A stretch of 64,000 nt of DNA from Rhodosorus marinus. Lineage: Eukaryota; Rhodophyta; Stylonematophyceae; Stylonematales; Stylonemataceae. The stretch is from NCBI GenBank assembly GCA_029953675.1, contig JAMWBK010000005.1:496001-560000 (forward strand). The letters run 5' to 3'. Under the pieces are notes generated by a model that had not been told where the DNA came from, ran no database searches, and worked only from the letters and a program-made list of their open reading frames with translations. The position numbers and the translations under genes are program-made. This document shows positions 10,844 to 23,419 of this stretch, piece after piece. The stretch's first letter is position 1. Every line of letters begins with the position of its first letter.

Positions 10844-13800
10844 TCATGTATCCATGAGATTGGGATATAAATGTTGGAATCGATGGACATCTGTTCTATC
10901 CGCAGCTGCATGTCTCCTCAATCTCAGTTCTTCTAAAGCCGAATCGACATATTCCGGCTGCTCCAATCCGAGGCGACCGTGAACACCATAAACAGCAAAG
11001 AGCTCCAGGTCGGTCGCTCTCTGCTGTTTGACCAGGGACGAAAGCATCCTGTCCTGTCCGTAGACGGATTCAGGCCCCCCGCCCAAGTCATCAGCCATTT
11101 TGTACGCGGCGGAGGCACTTCGAAGCTTCTCCGGGTCTCCGTGAGCCTGGTCCTCGCGTACCATTCCAAGAAGCATCCATCCGTGGAAACTGCAAAGAGA
11201 GGAACATTGCCTTCAGAGATGGGCAGCGCTGGGGAGGCGCATGTCAACTGAATGAGAAGACGCACCTAGAAGAGTTGGTTTTGATAGCTTCTGCGGCGCA
11301 TGCGTAGCAGTGCGTCGAGTCTCTGCCACTAAAGGCCAGGGCTGATCCTAGCAACTGCAAACTTTCAGCGGTTGGCTGCATCTCAACAGCTGTTGACAAG
11401 CAGTGAAGTGCAAGACCCTGAGAGCGCGGTCCAGCCAAAGCATAGACCGTGCCGAGAGCCAGCCACAAGTCAAAGCGGCTTGGCCAGATGTTTAGCATCC
11501 ATTTTACGAGTCGCTCGGCAGCATCCGTCATACCAATCACTCCCATGCAAAGGCTCATATCCCGAAAATTCTTGGACTCCCATGGAGACAGTCTCGCCGC
11601 ACGGCTGTATTGCTTAAGAGCCCGCGCTGTATGCGCCTTGATGTCAGCTCTTTCAGGCAGACCAGAGAGGTTCGCAATTTTCCTAGCGCAATCCCCAGCC
11701 CTGCCGATTAGCATTGCCGATGGCAAATTCTTCGCGGCGAGAAGAAATTCTTGCTCTGCGCTCTCCCAGAGGCTGGCAGCGCTCAACCAGCGCCCTTCGA
11801 GCCAGTCTTCCTTTGCCATCTCATAGAGAGCCTGCGCCCTTCCCGTGAGTAGGGCTACAGGGACCACCTTCATAGACTCCTTAGACACCTGAATTGCTTT
11901 GTCAAAGGTAGATAGCGACTGACGAAACTCTCCTTGCAACGTCAGCCCCAACCCAAGCTCCATCGCAATTTGGATTTGCTCCGAGGTACTGTCCCCCTTG
12001 GTTTTGAGTGCATGCCTAGCAGCCGCAGTCGAGCTGACCAGCTTTCCTGTCTTCCGATATGCTTTCGCCAAGAGTAACCAACACGTCCTCTATTGACCAT
12101 GTAAAATTGGATCAGAGCAGCAGGACGCTTATTAGGAAACCCAGTGCTGCAGAAGAATCACGAGTACGAACGCGAACTGCGATACCTCAAAACGCATGTC
12201 CTCTCCTGGGTCTGGGAGAAGATCCTCAACTCCGTAGTACCGTGTTCGGTTGCTTTTGATATCAGAAGTTTCAAAGGACCTGCAAGCCAGTTGCAGGTAT
12301 TTGACACTCGCGGTGAAGGCATCTACCAGCAATCAGAGCAAGACGAGACCGAGAGCGTTTCGAATGCGACGTTCAGTAGAAGATTCCAACTCCCCGAGGA
12401 GGCGTTTGGTTACAAGGCAAACCTTCCTCGGTGAGCAACTTTCCAGCGGCGATCAAAGCCCATCTCGACTTCGCGTCTACCTCAGCGGCTCTCGTTACGA
12501 TATCTCTCGCAGCGGCTTTCTCTCCGGCCGAAAGCAGCATTTCTGTCAGGCGACGTCCGGCTAGCTCCTCTGCTGGATTCGCAGCCAGAGCTCTTTCGTA
12601 ACACTTTCTCACGCGCAGCTGCATGGATGGGCTCTGTGCACCTTGCTTCTCGAAAAAAGCCCCAAGCAACGTGAAGGAAATCGCGCTCTTCGGGGAAAGG
12701 CTTGCCGCCTTTACCAGCAGATCTTTGGCTGCTTCGTCCCCGCCAGCCAGCTTCCCTTGCGCAGCGAAAACAAAGCAGTTCGCTTGTACTGTGTTCCAGT
12801 CTCCTGCGATCGACTTGCAGAAAAAGTGCAGCTCGCGCGGCTTCCTTTCCGAAAGCGATCTACATAGTTGACGGAAACCAACTTGACGGGGTGAGTACGA
12901 ATTCAACTCTACTACGAAAGATTCCCTCTTTTCGAGCTGTTACCTTTTGCGACGATCCGCTTCGTCTGCTGCGTGCAGTAGAAGCTTAATGGCTTCCTCC
13001 CTCTCCACCACTAGGTTCTCCAAGGCTGTATGCAGCACAATTTCAGGATTGTCGGGATCGATTCCTTGCAGTTTCTGTAACGAGACCGCAGGATCACGTC
13101 CATCAGCTTCATCCACTTGTACAAGGCCCCTAGCCGATTGGACTGGAAAGTGTTCCATAGATTCTCCAAACAGATCGATTGCTGTCTTGAAGTTTCGGTC
13201 TCTCACGGCAATGAATCCAAGGACAACGTTGATGGCTGCCCTCATCCGCGTCATAGCCCTTCCTGCTTCCACCTGGATGCAAAACTTTCAAGCGTCAGTG
13301 GGGCAACGAACCAGAATCCCAAATTGGTTCCAAGTCATGCGCTAGGACTCACAATCTTGTCGAGCATTCCTAGACCATGGACGCATAGCTTCTGCGCCAG
13401 CCGCAGCCTCCCTTCTTCGAAAAGCGAATTCGCGACCAGAAGGACTTCGCTGACTGACGCGATTGTGTTCTTTGTCCGTCCGGATGCTTGCAGCTCAATT
13501 TGTGCCCGGGTCACGTTCCGCAGTCTCGACCAATCGCCAAGCCCATCCGCACCGTCCGTATTCTTCACTGAAAGGGACAAGAGAGATGCCGCCACGCTGT
13601 TGATTCCTCGTCTTATATGTGAGATCTTTGATGCAAGGATTCTGTACTGTCCTAGGTTCAGCACGTCTCCATCGTCTTCTTCGCTCAGTTCGAGAATCAA
13701 TTCGACGTTGTCGGTTGATCCTATGGGGTTTTGACCTCTTAGTCAGGATCGTTACGCCCGTGCACTCAACACGTCGAGGTGTTACTTCTGAAAGGGAACC

Positions 13801-14731
13801 TACCTGGCGCTAGCCGGTGAAGCTGACCGAGTGTGTCCACCGTGTTCGAAGCAACCACCTTATTCCTACGTAATAGATCCTTGAGCTGGATGCAGATGAG
13901 GTTGGCAATTTCTAAGGGAACCAGCTTCCCCAGCGCGAGCAAGGATTGTACGGCGTGCAGATACAATGTGGCCTGTGAACTGAAAGTCGTTACGATGAAA
14001 GTAGACATGCCAAGACGGAACGATTCTCAGATCGGAGGCTTGTGTGATTCTAATTTTCATCATGAAAACAAACCCTTCTTCATCCTCGGTGAACTTTCCA
14101 AAGACGCGTACAGCTTCACACCGTGCGCGAAGGGCAGCGTCATCATCAGAAAGAGTGTCTGCATACTCAGTCCAAGCTCTCACAGCGTCCGGGATTCTTT
14201 TCTGATCGAGACCTGTTCAAGGAGCAGTACCCCTGAGACAGTGAAACGAGCATTGCGTCTAGCAGTTTCGCGCTACGTACCAGCAAGCTTGGTCGATATT
14301 TCAGCTTTTCTCAATCCTTTTCCGGGCTTCTTATCTCCAACGATGCTCAGTGCCTTCAGAAGCCTGTCTAGTTGCGAGACATCTGGATCATCGATTTCTG
14401 ATAAAGTGTCTATCAAGCCTGTCCACGCGGCCGGAAGTTTCTCGTTCACGGAAACAGCTCGATCATAAGCCTATTCAATTGCATTTGGAATCAGCGCTTA
14501 AAGGCGCTAGACATGTTTTGAATAGGACTAGTAGGAGCGCGGTCCATTTCATACCTGTATAGAACGCTCGAGGTCTCCTTTTCGCTTCGCCGCTATTCCA
14601 ACCAGGACAAACGCCATATAGTTCCGCTTGTCTTGTTTTAGAACATCTTTACATAACGACAGAGCTCGATCTAGGTCGCCAGACTCAAGTGCAGCTTTCG
14701 CTGACTTGATCAGCTCCGAAGTACTAGGCAT
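10844..14731 (-). CDS. SKI3: SKI3/TTC37-like TPR subunit of the Ski complex
   Basis: Scaffold of the cytoplasmic Ski complex (SKI2-SKI3-SKI8), which feeds mRNA to the exosome for 3'-5' decay. Ten exons: 14731-14555, 14470-14281, 14212-14074, 13979-13804, 13720-13353, 13272-12944, 12859-12423, 12322-12186, 12089-11266, 11189-10844. All phases agree and the product has 1040 residues. The N-terminus matches the family closely: a first TPR with LCKDVLKQDKRNYMAFVLVG. TPR-like helix pairs recur to the end, for example WLALGTVYALAG and LALHCLSTAVEMQP. It is shorter than animal TTC37 (about 1560) and yeast Ski3 (about 1430), nearer to plant SKI3. The C-terminus ends in a charged helix. The identification rests on the N-terminal TPR and overall design, and other giant TPR proteins are not fully excluded. 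Confidence 0.8.
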
Positions 14732-16488
14732 CTCGATACATTCAAGCTGTTGACCATGAAAGCATAATGCTATCCCATCATGACAACCGTGCGGACCAGA
14801 CGCCCTGACCACCGCGGAAATGCTGATCTCTATTGATCCTGGTCGCCATCAACAAGGGAGGAGGAGATAACAGATGAGGTGTACATTGTGCGTCAACTCA
14901 GCGCCTTACTTTTCTCTTCTAGGAGTAGCTCTGCTATTGAAAGCAATGCTCAAGAGGAGCAGTCGGAACAAACACCACGAAAGAAATCACGCCGTACGAA
15001 TTGAACATTTTTCTGTACGAAGCTTTATGGAATAAAATATATAATATTAATACTTTTTTATAAACATATCTATTAGTGGAGTAAAAAACAACCTATGGAA
15101 AAATAGTTATTTAGAATTATTTTCGAACATATATCTTATTATTATAAATAATAGAGTTGTTGATATCTAAAAATGCATATTCCCTTGCGATATTGTACGT
15201 CAAGTTCCGGAGATGTGTTTGGTTCTATTGAGATATGCCAAGTGCAGGCTTCGGGAGCTACTGGAAAGCTGATTCGTTCGAGGCGGTTTGGCGATTACTA
15301 ACGATCACCTAAGATGGATAATGGACTGGATTCACTTTGAATGAACTAGAAGATCGGTGACGCCGCAACAGAACATCAAGGCCGGCCCAAGGATGTGGAA
15401 TGATTCGAGAGAGCCCGTTCGTTCCTTTTGGTTCGCGTTCTCAGTTCCCTTGCTTGGTCCGGCTTTCGTCATCAACGCGCGAAGAGAAACGGAAAACAGC
15501 AGAATCGATGTGGGGAGATCGGGAAAGCCAGTCCCGCATAGCACAACATGAGCGCACACCCCGCCTAACCTCCCCGAGCTCTGTCGATTTGCGAGACCTT
15601 CACATCTACTGAGGCATAATGACTCATAGTCCTACAAAGAAATGTCTGAAAAAGGACCTCCAGCGCTTTAAAAACGATACGAGGCCTCATCATGCGTGGC
15701 CGCGAGAAGACGACTTCTCGTGTTGGACTTCCAACCTTCCTTTCTCGTAATTCTTCAAATCCAAGCCACTGTTGAAGCAGACCTGAATGCATAAACGGGG
15801 AAAAGAGCGGAGGAACGACGATACGAAGTCATCTCCGTCCACTCCGCTACTTATACCAACGTACACCGGTGGGGCTTCCGACATACTCCATATCTAATCG
15901 ATGAATGTTGGCCAAGACAGCGCGGATCAAGAAGCCAGTGGAGATCGACTGTCAACATTTTCCACAAAAAAATATCGGAAGAAGCGGTGGGTATTCCTAG
16001 TACCCGTCGTCATTCCAAAAGCTATTGACCATAAGCAAGGCAAAAGCCTACCCCCTTCCAAAGCCTTCGAAACAATATTGTCGAAGGGACAGCTGTAATA
16101 CAATGAATTCAAAAGCTGACAGTTTATTTAGCCGTTATATTTGAAAGTTTATCCTTTTTTCATCAAAAATGGGGGACTGTTGCTTTAGGGTTTTCCCGGT
16201 TGAGGTGTGTTCGGCAGAACAGGTGAAGGGGGGCTTGGGTTGCCGTGCTGTTGAAAGTGGTCTGGCCGTACAGAGCTGAGAGGGTCTTGAGTTGCTTGCT
16301 AGTGGTCTTGGGGGGGAAAGGAAATGCTGGACGATGAGGGAAGAGTAGTGGGTATGACAATGTGTGCAGATGAGGGGACTGCTGCAGAGTAGGTTCGGTT
16401 AGGGCAGGGGTGGGGTTCAGTGGGGGTTGAAAGTTTTTGCTTGTTGTCTGAATTTTTTGGGGATCGTCGGTGAAGAACTCTAAGTCCG
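14732..16488. other. Intergenic region between divergent SKI3 and the ARM kinase
   Basis: Bases 15000-15180 are AT-rich and are the likely promoter side of SKI3. Bases 16180-16480 are G-rich on the plus strand, the leader of the kinase gene that starts at 16489. A possible spliced tail lies around 14873-15004 on the plus strand but has no believable upstream exon. Nothing else is supported between 15200 and 16100. Confidence 0.5.
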
Positions 16489-19400
16489 ATGGGGTTCTTT
16501 GGGCTCGGCGGAAAGTCGTCTAGAAAAGAGCGGGCAGCTGCTAAAGCTGAGGCTGCCAAGGCTGCACTGGGGTCGGCAGGAAAGCAGTATCAGGCGAGCA
16601 AACCCCAGGGAAAGGAAAATAAGCCCACCAAAGGGGTAAACAAGTCCAAGGATGAGAAAGGACGGCCGAAGGGATCGGAGAAGAAAAGCTCTTCGAAAGA
16701 GGCAATATCGAAGAAAGCCGAAGGCCAGCTCCTGACCAAGAAAAATGAGGCGATGGAGCTCAGACATAGTATTGTATCGGACAGGTTTGCTCGTGTTGGA
16801 CATGAATGAACATGCAATGAACTCTTTTTGCAAGGCAACTGAAGCAGATGTTCTTCACGTACGCTTTATTTGCAGGAGGAAATCTCGAATTAGCACGCCA
16901 GCACCGGCAAACACGAACGCGACGGAGCCATTCTCAAGCGCATCTTGGAAGGCTACCGTCATCGCGAAATATGTAGAGTCGACGGATTGGGTGGGCTTGG
17001 AAAATATGCTCTGGCATGTTTCTACCAGTGTGTTTAGCGACCAAAGCCTTCGTAAGAGCATACTCCAGGAAGGCGTTCCGCAGGAGTGCATAAAGGCAGC
17101 TACGCATCCCAGAGCAAGCCAAGGTGTAGTGCAGAAGGCAGTGTACTTAGTAAGTCAAGTATCATTCCTCGATGAGGCTGAAACTCCGTTGGTGCTGGTA
17201 CGTCAATTCTTCCCGAACCGAAAACCTCTATACTAGTATTGACTCTGAGGTGAGCCCTCAATGCTGTCTTGAGTAGGAGGGAGTGATTCCTATGCTCCGG
17301 TCGATCCTGGGATTGTCAACTGATTCGCATACGATCAGCAGCGCAGTCCAATCGCTGAGAAACCTTATGGGTGGCAGCGAGAAAACGTCCTTTCAAGTTG
17401 GCAAAGAACAGTGTGCAATCTACCTTCTTCAAATTTTACAAGGTTGGTCAACAGATTCAGGATTGACACGGTCTGGAAGCAGCCTGAAATCTAATCAAGG
17501 TCTTTGCGAACTAACGGCTACAGGAAGCCACAGGGTGGTATTCGACTCAATAGATGTGGAGGTCTCTACAAAACGTGAGTCGGCAGCAGCAATAGCCAAT
17601 CTTACACATTTCGGTCCCAAGTATCAGAATCAATTGATTCGCGCCAAAGGAGTTGATATCTTCATGAAAGTCCTTTCGACTACTACCGATGATGAGACCA
17701 AGTATCAGCTTGTACGTTTACGCGCCAGAGATCCTGAAATTTCTTAGAGTGAGGAACAGTCAATTTTCGTTTTCTGGAAAAAGCTGATGGCACATGGTTT
17801 GAACATTTGCAGACAAAAGCAGTAGCAAATTGCGCGCTGGAGGCTCGCTGGCATGGAATCCTCGTTGCGCACGGAGTGATTCTTGAAGCTCAGCGCATCC
17901 TTCGGTCTTGTAGAGAGCCTGAAACCGTGGCGGAGGCGTCAAGAATACTAGGAAACATTGCTCTCACGTCGGCAGGGAGGGCTCGAATTGTAGATCTTGG
18001 TGGAGTGGAGGAGCTAACTGAGAAACTCGTCAATTCAGTTTCCACAGCCCCAGCCGCTCCGACACCTGACCTTGTGAACACTCTTCACAATATTTGTCTC
18101 AGCGAGCGACCGGCCTTAACAGCATGCCTTCGAGGAGCGGTGCCCGTGCTCTTGGACTTGGCGTTGCTTCCAAAGAACTCTGAAAACAGCTCAGAGCTTG
18201 TACGCGTCACTGCACTCAACACTCTGATCAATATTTCACAGACGGGGCAAATGCAACATGTCGTGAAGGCCTTCAACGATGCAGCTGAGTCTGCGGTAAG
18301 CGTAGCTTTCCACACCCAGCTCCGCTCGCCCGGAGTATACCCTCATTCAAGTATGTGAAACCGTCCCTGTTCATACTGTCAGGATCCGAAGAGAATTGTG
18401 GACATTCTAGGGTTACGACTTCAGCTAGAGAACCTGCTACTGGACAGCAGAAAAAGTCTCGAGGTTCCAAGGAGCTTGGAGCATCTTTCTAAAGCCTCAC
18501 AACACCTCAACTCGCAGTCCCGAGGAAGTAATACATCGAAACGAGCGCAAAACTTTCATCCTTCCGGGCGGATGGTTGCGCTGAAGAAAGGTTTGCACGA
18601 GCCATCCCGCGGAAGCTACTTCAATGCCTCGATTCTTCAGGCCGCTGATTTAGAGCGTCGGTGACTCTAGGTCAAGGAAGTGAAATCGTCCGAGGATCAG
18701 TAACCGTGGGGCCAAAAGACAAGTCGATTGAGCTCAAACAGGATCAGTTCATCCTCGGACAGATCCTCGGACGAGGAGGCTATGGAACTGTTTACCTTGC
18801 TCAAAAGCTTGGCAAGGACGATTCCAGCTACGTTGCGATCAAACAATTTCACACTGCTGACTCACAGCAGAACCTGCTAGCTGCCAAGGAGCAGAAGATC
18901 TGGGAGGGACTAGACCATGAGAATGTGGTCAAGTACGAAGGATGTTTCATTGGAGACGACGGCGACCTTAACCTGGTTTCGGAATACGTAGATGGGTGGA
19001 GCCTAGCTCGTCATCTATCTCGATATTCCGCTTTTCCGGAGGATTTGGTGGTAGAGATTGCTCGACAGGTACAGCAGAGAATTGTGAGAGACGTGACCTG
19101 AGAGGACAATCGCTAAGCCCTTATATAACCCATGTCCGGTTCTTTCTATCCGCTTAGGTTCTTGACGGTCTGGAATACCTCCATAGCAACGGAGTGATTC
19201 ATCGGGATTTGAAGCCCGCAAATGTCTTGGTTTCCCAAGATGGTAAGGTGAAGATTACGGACTTTGGTGTGAGCTCCAGCGCGAACGTTCAAACGCTAGG
19301 TTACGGCAATGCAGTTGTCGGAACACCGTGGTACATAGCGCCCGAAATGGTGAGTGGAACCATCAATCGATTCCGACCTGCCTTTTGGCTAGTACAGCGT

Positions 19401-19702
19401 CTGACGATAAGCAAAACTGTTTCTCTTAGGTGGAGCAGCGTCCGTACACGAATTCGGTCGATATCTGGAGCCTTGGATGTACAATATTAGAGTTGGCGAC
19501 CGGAAAGCGACCATACCACGAGCTAAACGGCGTCCAGGCTCTGTTCCGCATGGTGAAGGACAAGCAACCCACGGTGCCGCCTACGCTTAGCCCAGACCTG
19601 CAGTCCTTCTTGAGAGATTGCTGGGTCCGGGAGCCGCACAGCCGACCCAGTGCTACCGAGCTCAAAAAACATCCGTTTCTTACACCAAAAGAACCTCCGT
19701 GA
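16489..19702 (+). CDS. Armadillo-repeat protein kinase, MAP3K-epsilon/Cdc7-like
   Basis: Protein Ser/Thr kinase with a long N-terminal helical-repeat region. Nine exons: 16489-16784, 16876-17197, 17277-17442, 17524-17711, 17813-18295, 18383-18590, 18671-19068, 19158-19349, 19430-19702; phases agree and the product has 841 residues. Residues 1-100 are lysine- and serine-rich and probably disordered. Residues about 110-540 hold armadillo-type repeats ([48 protein letters not shown]). The kinase domain spans about 580-837: GRGGYGTV loop, catalytic Lys612, HRDLKPAN (702-709), DFG (722-724), [26 protein letters not shown] and ALFRMVKD resemble Cdc7/MAP3K-epsilon kinases, which act in septation and cell division. 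In those, the kinase is N-terminal and the repeats follow; here the order is reversed. The intron 18591-18670 joins the two halves in frame. The gene converges on IMP4. Confidence 0.9.
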
Positions 19703-20026
19703 GGGCATCACCTCGCAGCTAACTATCATCCTCGCTAGGCTCGACGGCTGGCCTCCGATGATCTAAAGTATTCCACTGTATTGCTGCCGGCAAGCTTCGA
19801 GCTGGTTCCGCATCCACGCGATTGTGATTATTAAACTTGAAATAGTATATAGATTTTTTTCGTACGTCCTCTGTCTCCACTCTGACCAATAAGACTCTAT
19901 GTGCAGAAGGAATCGACTCCAAATGTCTCACGGACCTTCTCTGGCTAATTCGAAGGGAGCGAAGCTCGGTGATATTACGGCTCATTCGTCAAACGTTCAC
20001 TCCTTATCAGCAACGATTCTTTCCCC
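19703..20026. other. Shared 3' region of the ARM kinase and IMP4
   Basis: The 324 bases between convergent stop codons hold no gene. A short AT-rich segment near 19815-19860 may contain polyadenylation signals for either transcript. Confidence 0.55.
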
Positions 20027-21198
20027 TCATCCGAGCACACGGCGACGCTTGGCGGTGTTCATATAAGGTCTCAAGACCCATTCGTCATCAGCCTCTGGTT
20101 GTTCTAGAGTTCCTAGCTTCACCTGGTACAGCTGCATCTCGAATCTTGGACCGATTTCGACTAACTTCACGTCTTCGGCCTTGTGATTCGGTTCGAAAAT
20201 GTGGTGTCTGCCAGCCAGTGAGGTTCCAGACTAAGCTAAGTACTTTTGTTCACATGGAGACGGGTTCGCGGCGCTTTGGGTTTCCTACCTGAAGGAGATG
20301 AAGTCATTCCGATTTGAGAACGTCATGACCCTCTTCGAACTTGGTTTGGGTACTGGAAACAGATACTTAAGGATATTAGAGGTGCGTCGTCCAATTTTCG
20401 AGTTGAAATTGTCCATAATAAGGTGTGGGTTTGTCTCTGAGACGGTCCCAATGTCCTCTCCCGATGCCTTCAGGTCATGCCTCATGACGACATTGCTCAG
20501 AGCTATTTTGTAGGTTCACAGATGTTCAAGAGAATGATGAGGAGGGTGGAATCAGACCTGGGAAGTCTTGCACGGATAGTTCTCTGGACAAGAGAAGCAC
20601 CTGTTTCGTTCTACTTACTGAAGAATGCTGTTGGACCAAAAGGCAGGTGACATACGATCAAGCCATCGGGTTCCCCGCGGTGCTCATGAATAACAACGAT
20701 ATCCGTAACTTCGTTCTGCCTGCAAACGTCCATCAAATCTCCGATAACGAGGTTTCCACGGTTGAGCCGGGTGGCCCCAGGAAAAACGAGCCTTACTTCC
20801 TTCGCAAACTGCTTTAGGCGGCTGCTGGGATCCCTCGAAGTAGTGACCACAACCTAAGTGTTCAAGTTCACAACCGAAAAATTTAGTTAACCGAGGGACG
20901 ATGCATTCCGCTCGCGGGTTTGGATTTTTATTTTATTTTCACCCACCTTCGGGTCAACCGCTCCGGCTCGCGCGTACTCGTCGTCTTCGTGGGTATTCGG
21001 CTTGTCGTGAACCAAATCCGCGAACTCATCTTTCTCTCTAAGAGAGCTCTCATCATGGAGCCTCTCTGTTGGCAAAGCCTTGCCCTCCCTCAGCGCCTCC
21101 CTTACTTGTCGGCGATGTTCATACTCCTCCCTCTGCTTACCCTCCAATGATTTCCTGTACAGATACTCCCGCCTTTCGCGGGCTTGCCTTCTCAACAT
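20027..21198 (-). CDS. IMP4: U3 snoRNP protein IMP4, Brix domain
   Basis: Component of the U3 small nucleolar ribonucleoprotein, needed for early 18S rRNA processing in the nucleolus. Exons are 21198-20947, 20853-20619, 20502-20289 and 20207-20027, in phase, giving 293 residues (human IMP4 has 291). Residues 1-84 are a charged N-terminus ([16 protein letters not shown]). The Brix domain follows, with [54 protein letters not shown], and [18 protein letters not shown]. The C-terminus ends [13 protein letters not shown], matching the family. An AT-rich island at 21420-21620 lies upstream of the start. Confidence 0.97.
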
Positions 21199-22024
21199 AC
21201 CTTCTAATCAGAACACTTAGTTCTTACATTATCAGACGTTTCATAAATACGACAATCAGCGCCTCAGTCAGCCCCCGTAATCGTTTCCATAACAAAGCCA
21301 GATTCGAGTCCACTTACCATTCCCAATTCCCATTCAGTAGATTGTTTTTTCTTGACCGCCGTCGGTGACCACAATCTTTCCATCGAAATCAAAAACCCTA
21401 TAAACCAAAACAAATTCAGGTTCCATTTATTTATTCGCATATTTCATTATATAGAAAATTGTATAGATGAATTTTATAGATATATTTTTTAATCTCGTAC
21501 TGTAATTGGTTTATAATACGGTGATAATGATAAAACGAGCAAATCAATCTTTTTGTTTGTGAAATTAGATATAATTGTATTTGCTTAGGTGAATTTTTGG
21601 AATAGGGGTTGCTTTGAATATTATGATTGGTCTATGGTTTTGGATTGGGGATGATAATTCGATGATCTCAGTGACTTCTATTGGACAAAAACCTTTCATT
21701 TGATACATATATTTAAATCATCAGAAAGCTTTCGCCGCTAAGATATGGTGACATTCGACCGCGGTCTGCGACCGGCACATTCAGTCAGCGTAAAACCTGA
21801 TGTCCCACGTGGAGAATTCCTTCTCTAAAAATCTGCCGTGTTGTTGCACTCAGTCTTCGCCACCACCACCAGCTCTCCACCAACGATTAGTCTTGTGATT
21901 CATTTCGTTGCCCGTGTGTCTCGTTCAGTTGACTACTATTTTGGGTGGAGCTTTGATAGCGGTGTTCAGCCTTTCCTCGATGAAGAGTTCTCCAAACTAT
22001 TTTCCATTAGACGATCGGCTGGTT
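21199..22024. other. IMP4 upstream region
   Basis: AT-rich at 21400-21700, the likely IMP4 promoter side. No coding region is supported. A short plus-strand frame at 21838-22050 has no recognised motif. Confidence 0.45.
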
Positions 22025-22329
22025 TTCGTGCACACGCTGGACGCGAGTAGCGAGCTTGGATTTGACTATAAACCTTTTTCAGCAGATATCCCACGTTTCT
22101 CCTCTTCCAGTGTCATCCTGTCGCTGGTGAACTTTCCCATGTCCCGACGGCGAGAATGTCCTAGTGCAATATCTGTAGTAGTGGGCCCCTTTCCCCTCAA
22201 GCAGGCTGAGTTCATTTTACCACACTGCTTGCATTTATGGCTTGGGATCTTATCGTTTTCGTGAACATATTTTACGTGTCTAGCGAGCTTGGACTTCAAC
22301 ACACACACCGTGTCACAGATAAAACACAT
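22025..22329 (-). pseudogene. C2H2 zinc-finger gene fragment
   Basis: One good C2H2 finger is encoded at about 22329-22254: MCFICDTVC, then LKSKLARHVKYVHEN, with spacing C-X2-C-X12-H-X4-H. It is followed by a broken second finger (HKCKQCGK, then no histidine pair). A related half-finger in another frame reads KSKLATRVQRVHEN near 22063-22025, about 240 bases further along. The stretches upstream on the minus strand keep cysteine and histidine remnants (KCPLW, THNTH) in shifting frames. I see no complete gene and read this as a decayed tandem-finger gene; a heavily spliced real gene is possible. Confidence 0.45.
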
Positions 22330-23419
22330 TTCTCCATCACCGAAATGCTCCTGTCGCTCGTAACCAGTCCTCTGTCCAGGTTGGGAATACTTCCTTGCGG
22401 CAATATAAGCCCTGCTCCCGGAATGTGGGTATTGTGAGTGCCCAAAGCGGACATTTCACATGAGCCACAAGCGGACTCGTTAACCACGTCAGCTGTTGTG
22501 AGTATATCAATCCCACGGACTGAGGCCTCTTGTCTCGCCGTGAGGAACCATATTCAGCGGTCAGAACCTTCCTCAAGCTTAGATTAACTCTGCAATGTTC
22601 TATTTCGTGTGCTCACTCGCGGATAAGCTTCTGCAGTGGCGGGGAACGTTGTCATGATCAAAAGATAGCAAACTACACTCGACAAACGAATTGACCATTC
22701 ACAGCGCTTCCGCATACCAGCACATCCAGCCGCCCTCTCATCCTTTCCATCACGACAATGTGGCTGCCCCAAAATGCAATGCTTAGCTACCTGCAAATCG
22801 CCCACTTTCAATGACTGGAAACCGACATAACTGTGCTCTCCACATGATCACTTCGACCCCATCAATGACAATGCTAGTCCTGCTGAGAGGCTATCGACGC
22901 CCGATGGCCATCTGGACTGAACTTAATGAAATACAGAGAGGTACGGTGAGCCAGTAGAGACGGGAAGCAGAGTCAATGCCAAAATTTCTGACCTAGGTAA
23001 AGTCATTTGACAAACGCTAAAAATGCAAATGGCCATCAGCTCAGCTTCTTAGGAGCTTACGTATTTCGCACATCCTTGTTGACACCACAGTGGAGGACGC
23101 GGACTAGCGAAAGGTTGTTCTCTGATTTTTTAAAAGAGCTTGAGGGAGATTCTCATTTTGAGGCAAATAGACCCGGAAGAGAATGATATCAATATTTTTG
23201 CTAATGGGCTCGCTTTTATAAGGGCAATATTTTCACTTACAGTAACCTAAAGGAGCACGCGGAGGGTAGCCATCGTAGGAGCATTTGGTAGCCTGAGTAT
23301 TCAATTGGATCGCCCGATGGCTTGTCCTTCGAATCACTATGTTCAGTTGGAAACTCTGCCACGCCTATGGAAGTTCCGGTTAAGACAATGGCACCTCATC
23401 GTATCATGTACCTTCTCGC
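22330..23419. other. Region between zinc-finger fragment and RCC1-like gene
   Basis: Frames at 22337-22576 and 22584-22811 (minus) carry no recognised domain. The part nearest 23420 probably includes the RCC1-like 3' untranslated region. No repeats were seen. Confidence 0.4.

Noticed and set aside
14780-15004. Possible small plus-strand spliced gene ending in a basic tail (PRKKSRRTN)
   Set aside because: The acceptor before it is good, but no upstream exon keeps the phase; the only spliced option is a 28-residue product starting two codons before the intron.
17150-17176. A 27-nt intron inside the second kinase exon
   Set aside because: It is far shorter than any other intron here, and reading through it gives a normal armadillo helix ([20 protein letters not shown]).
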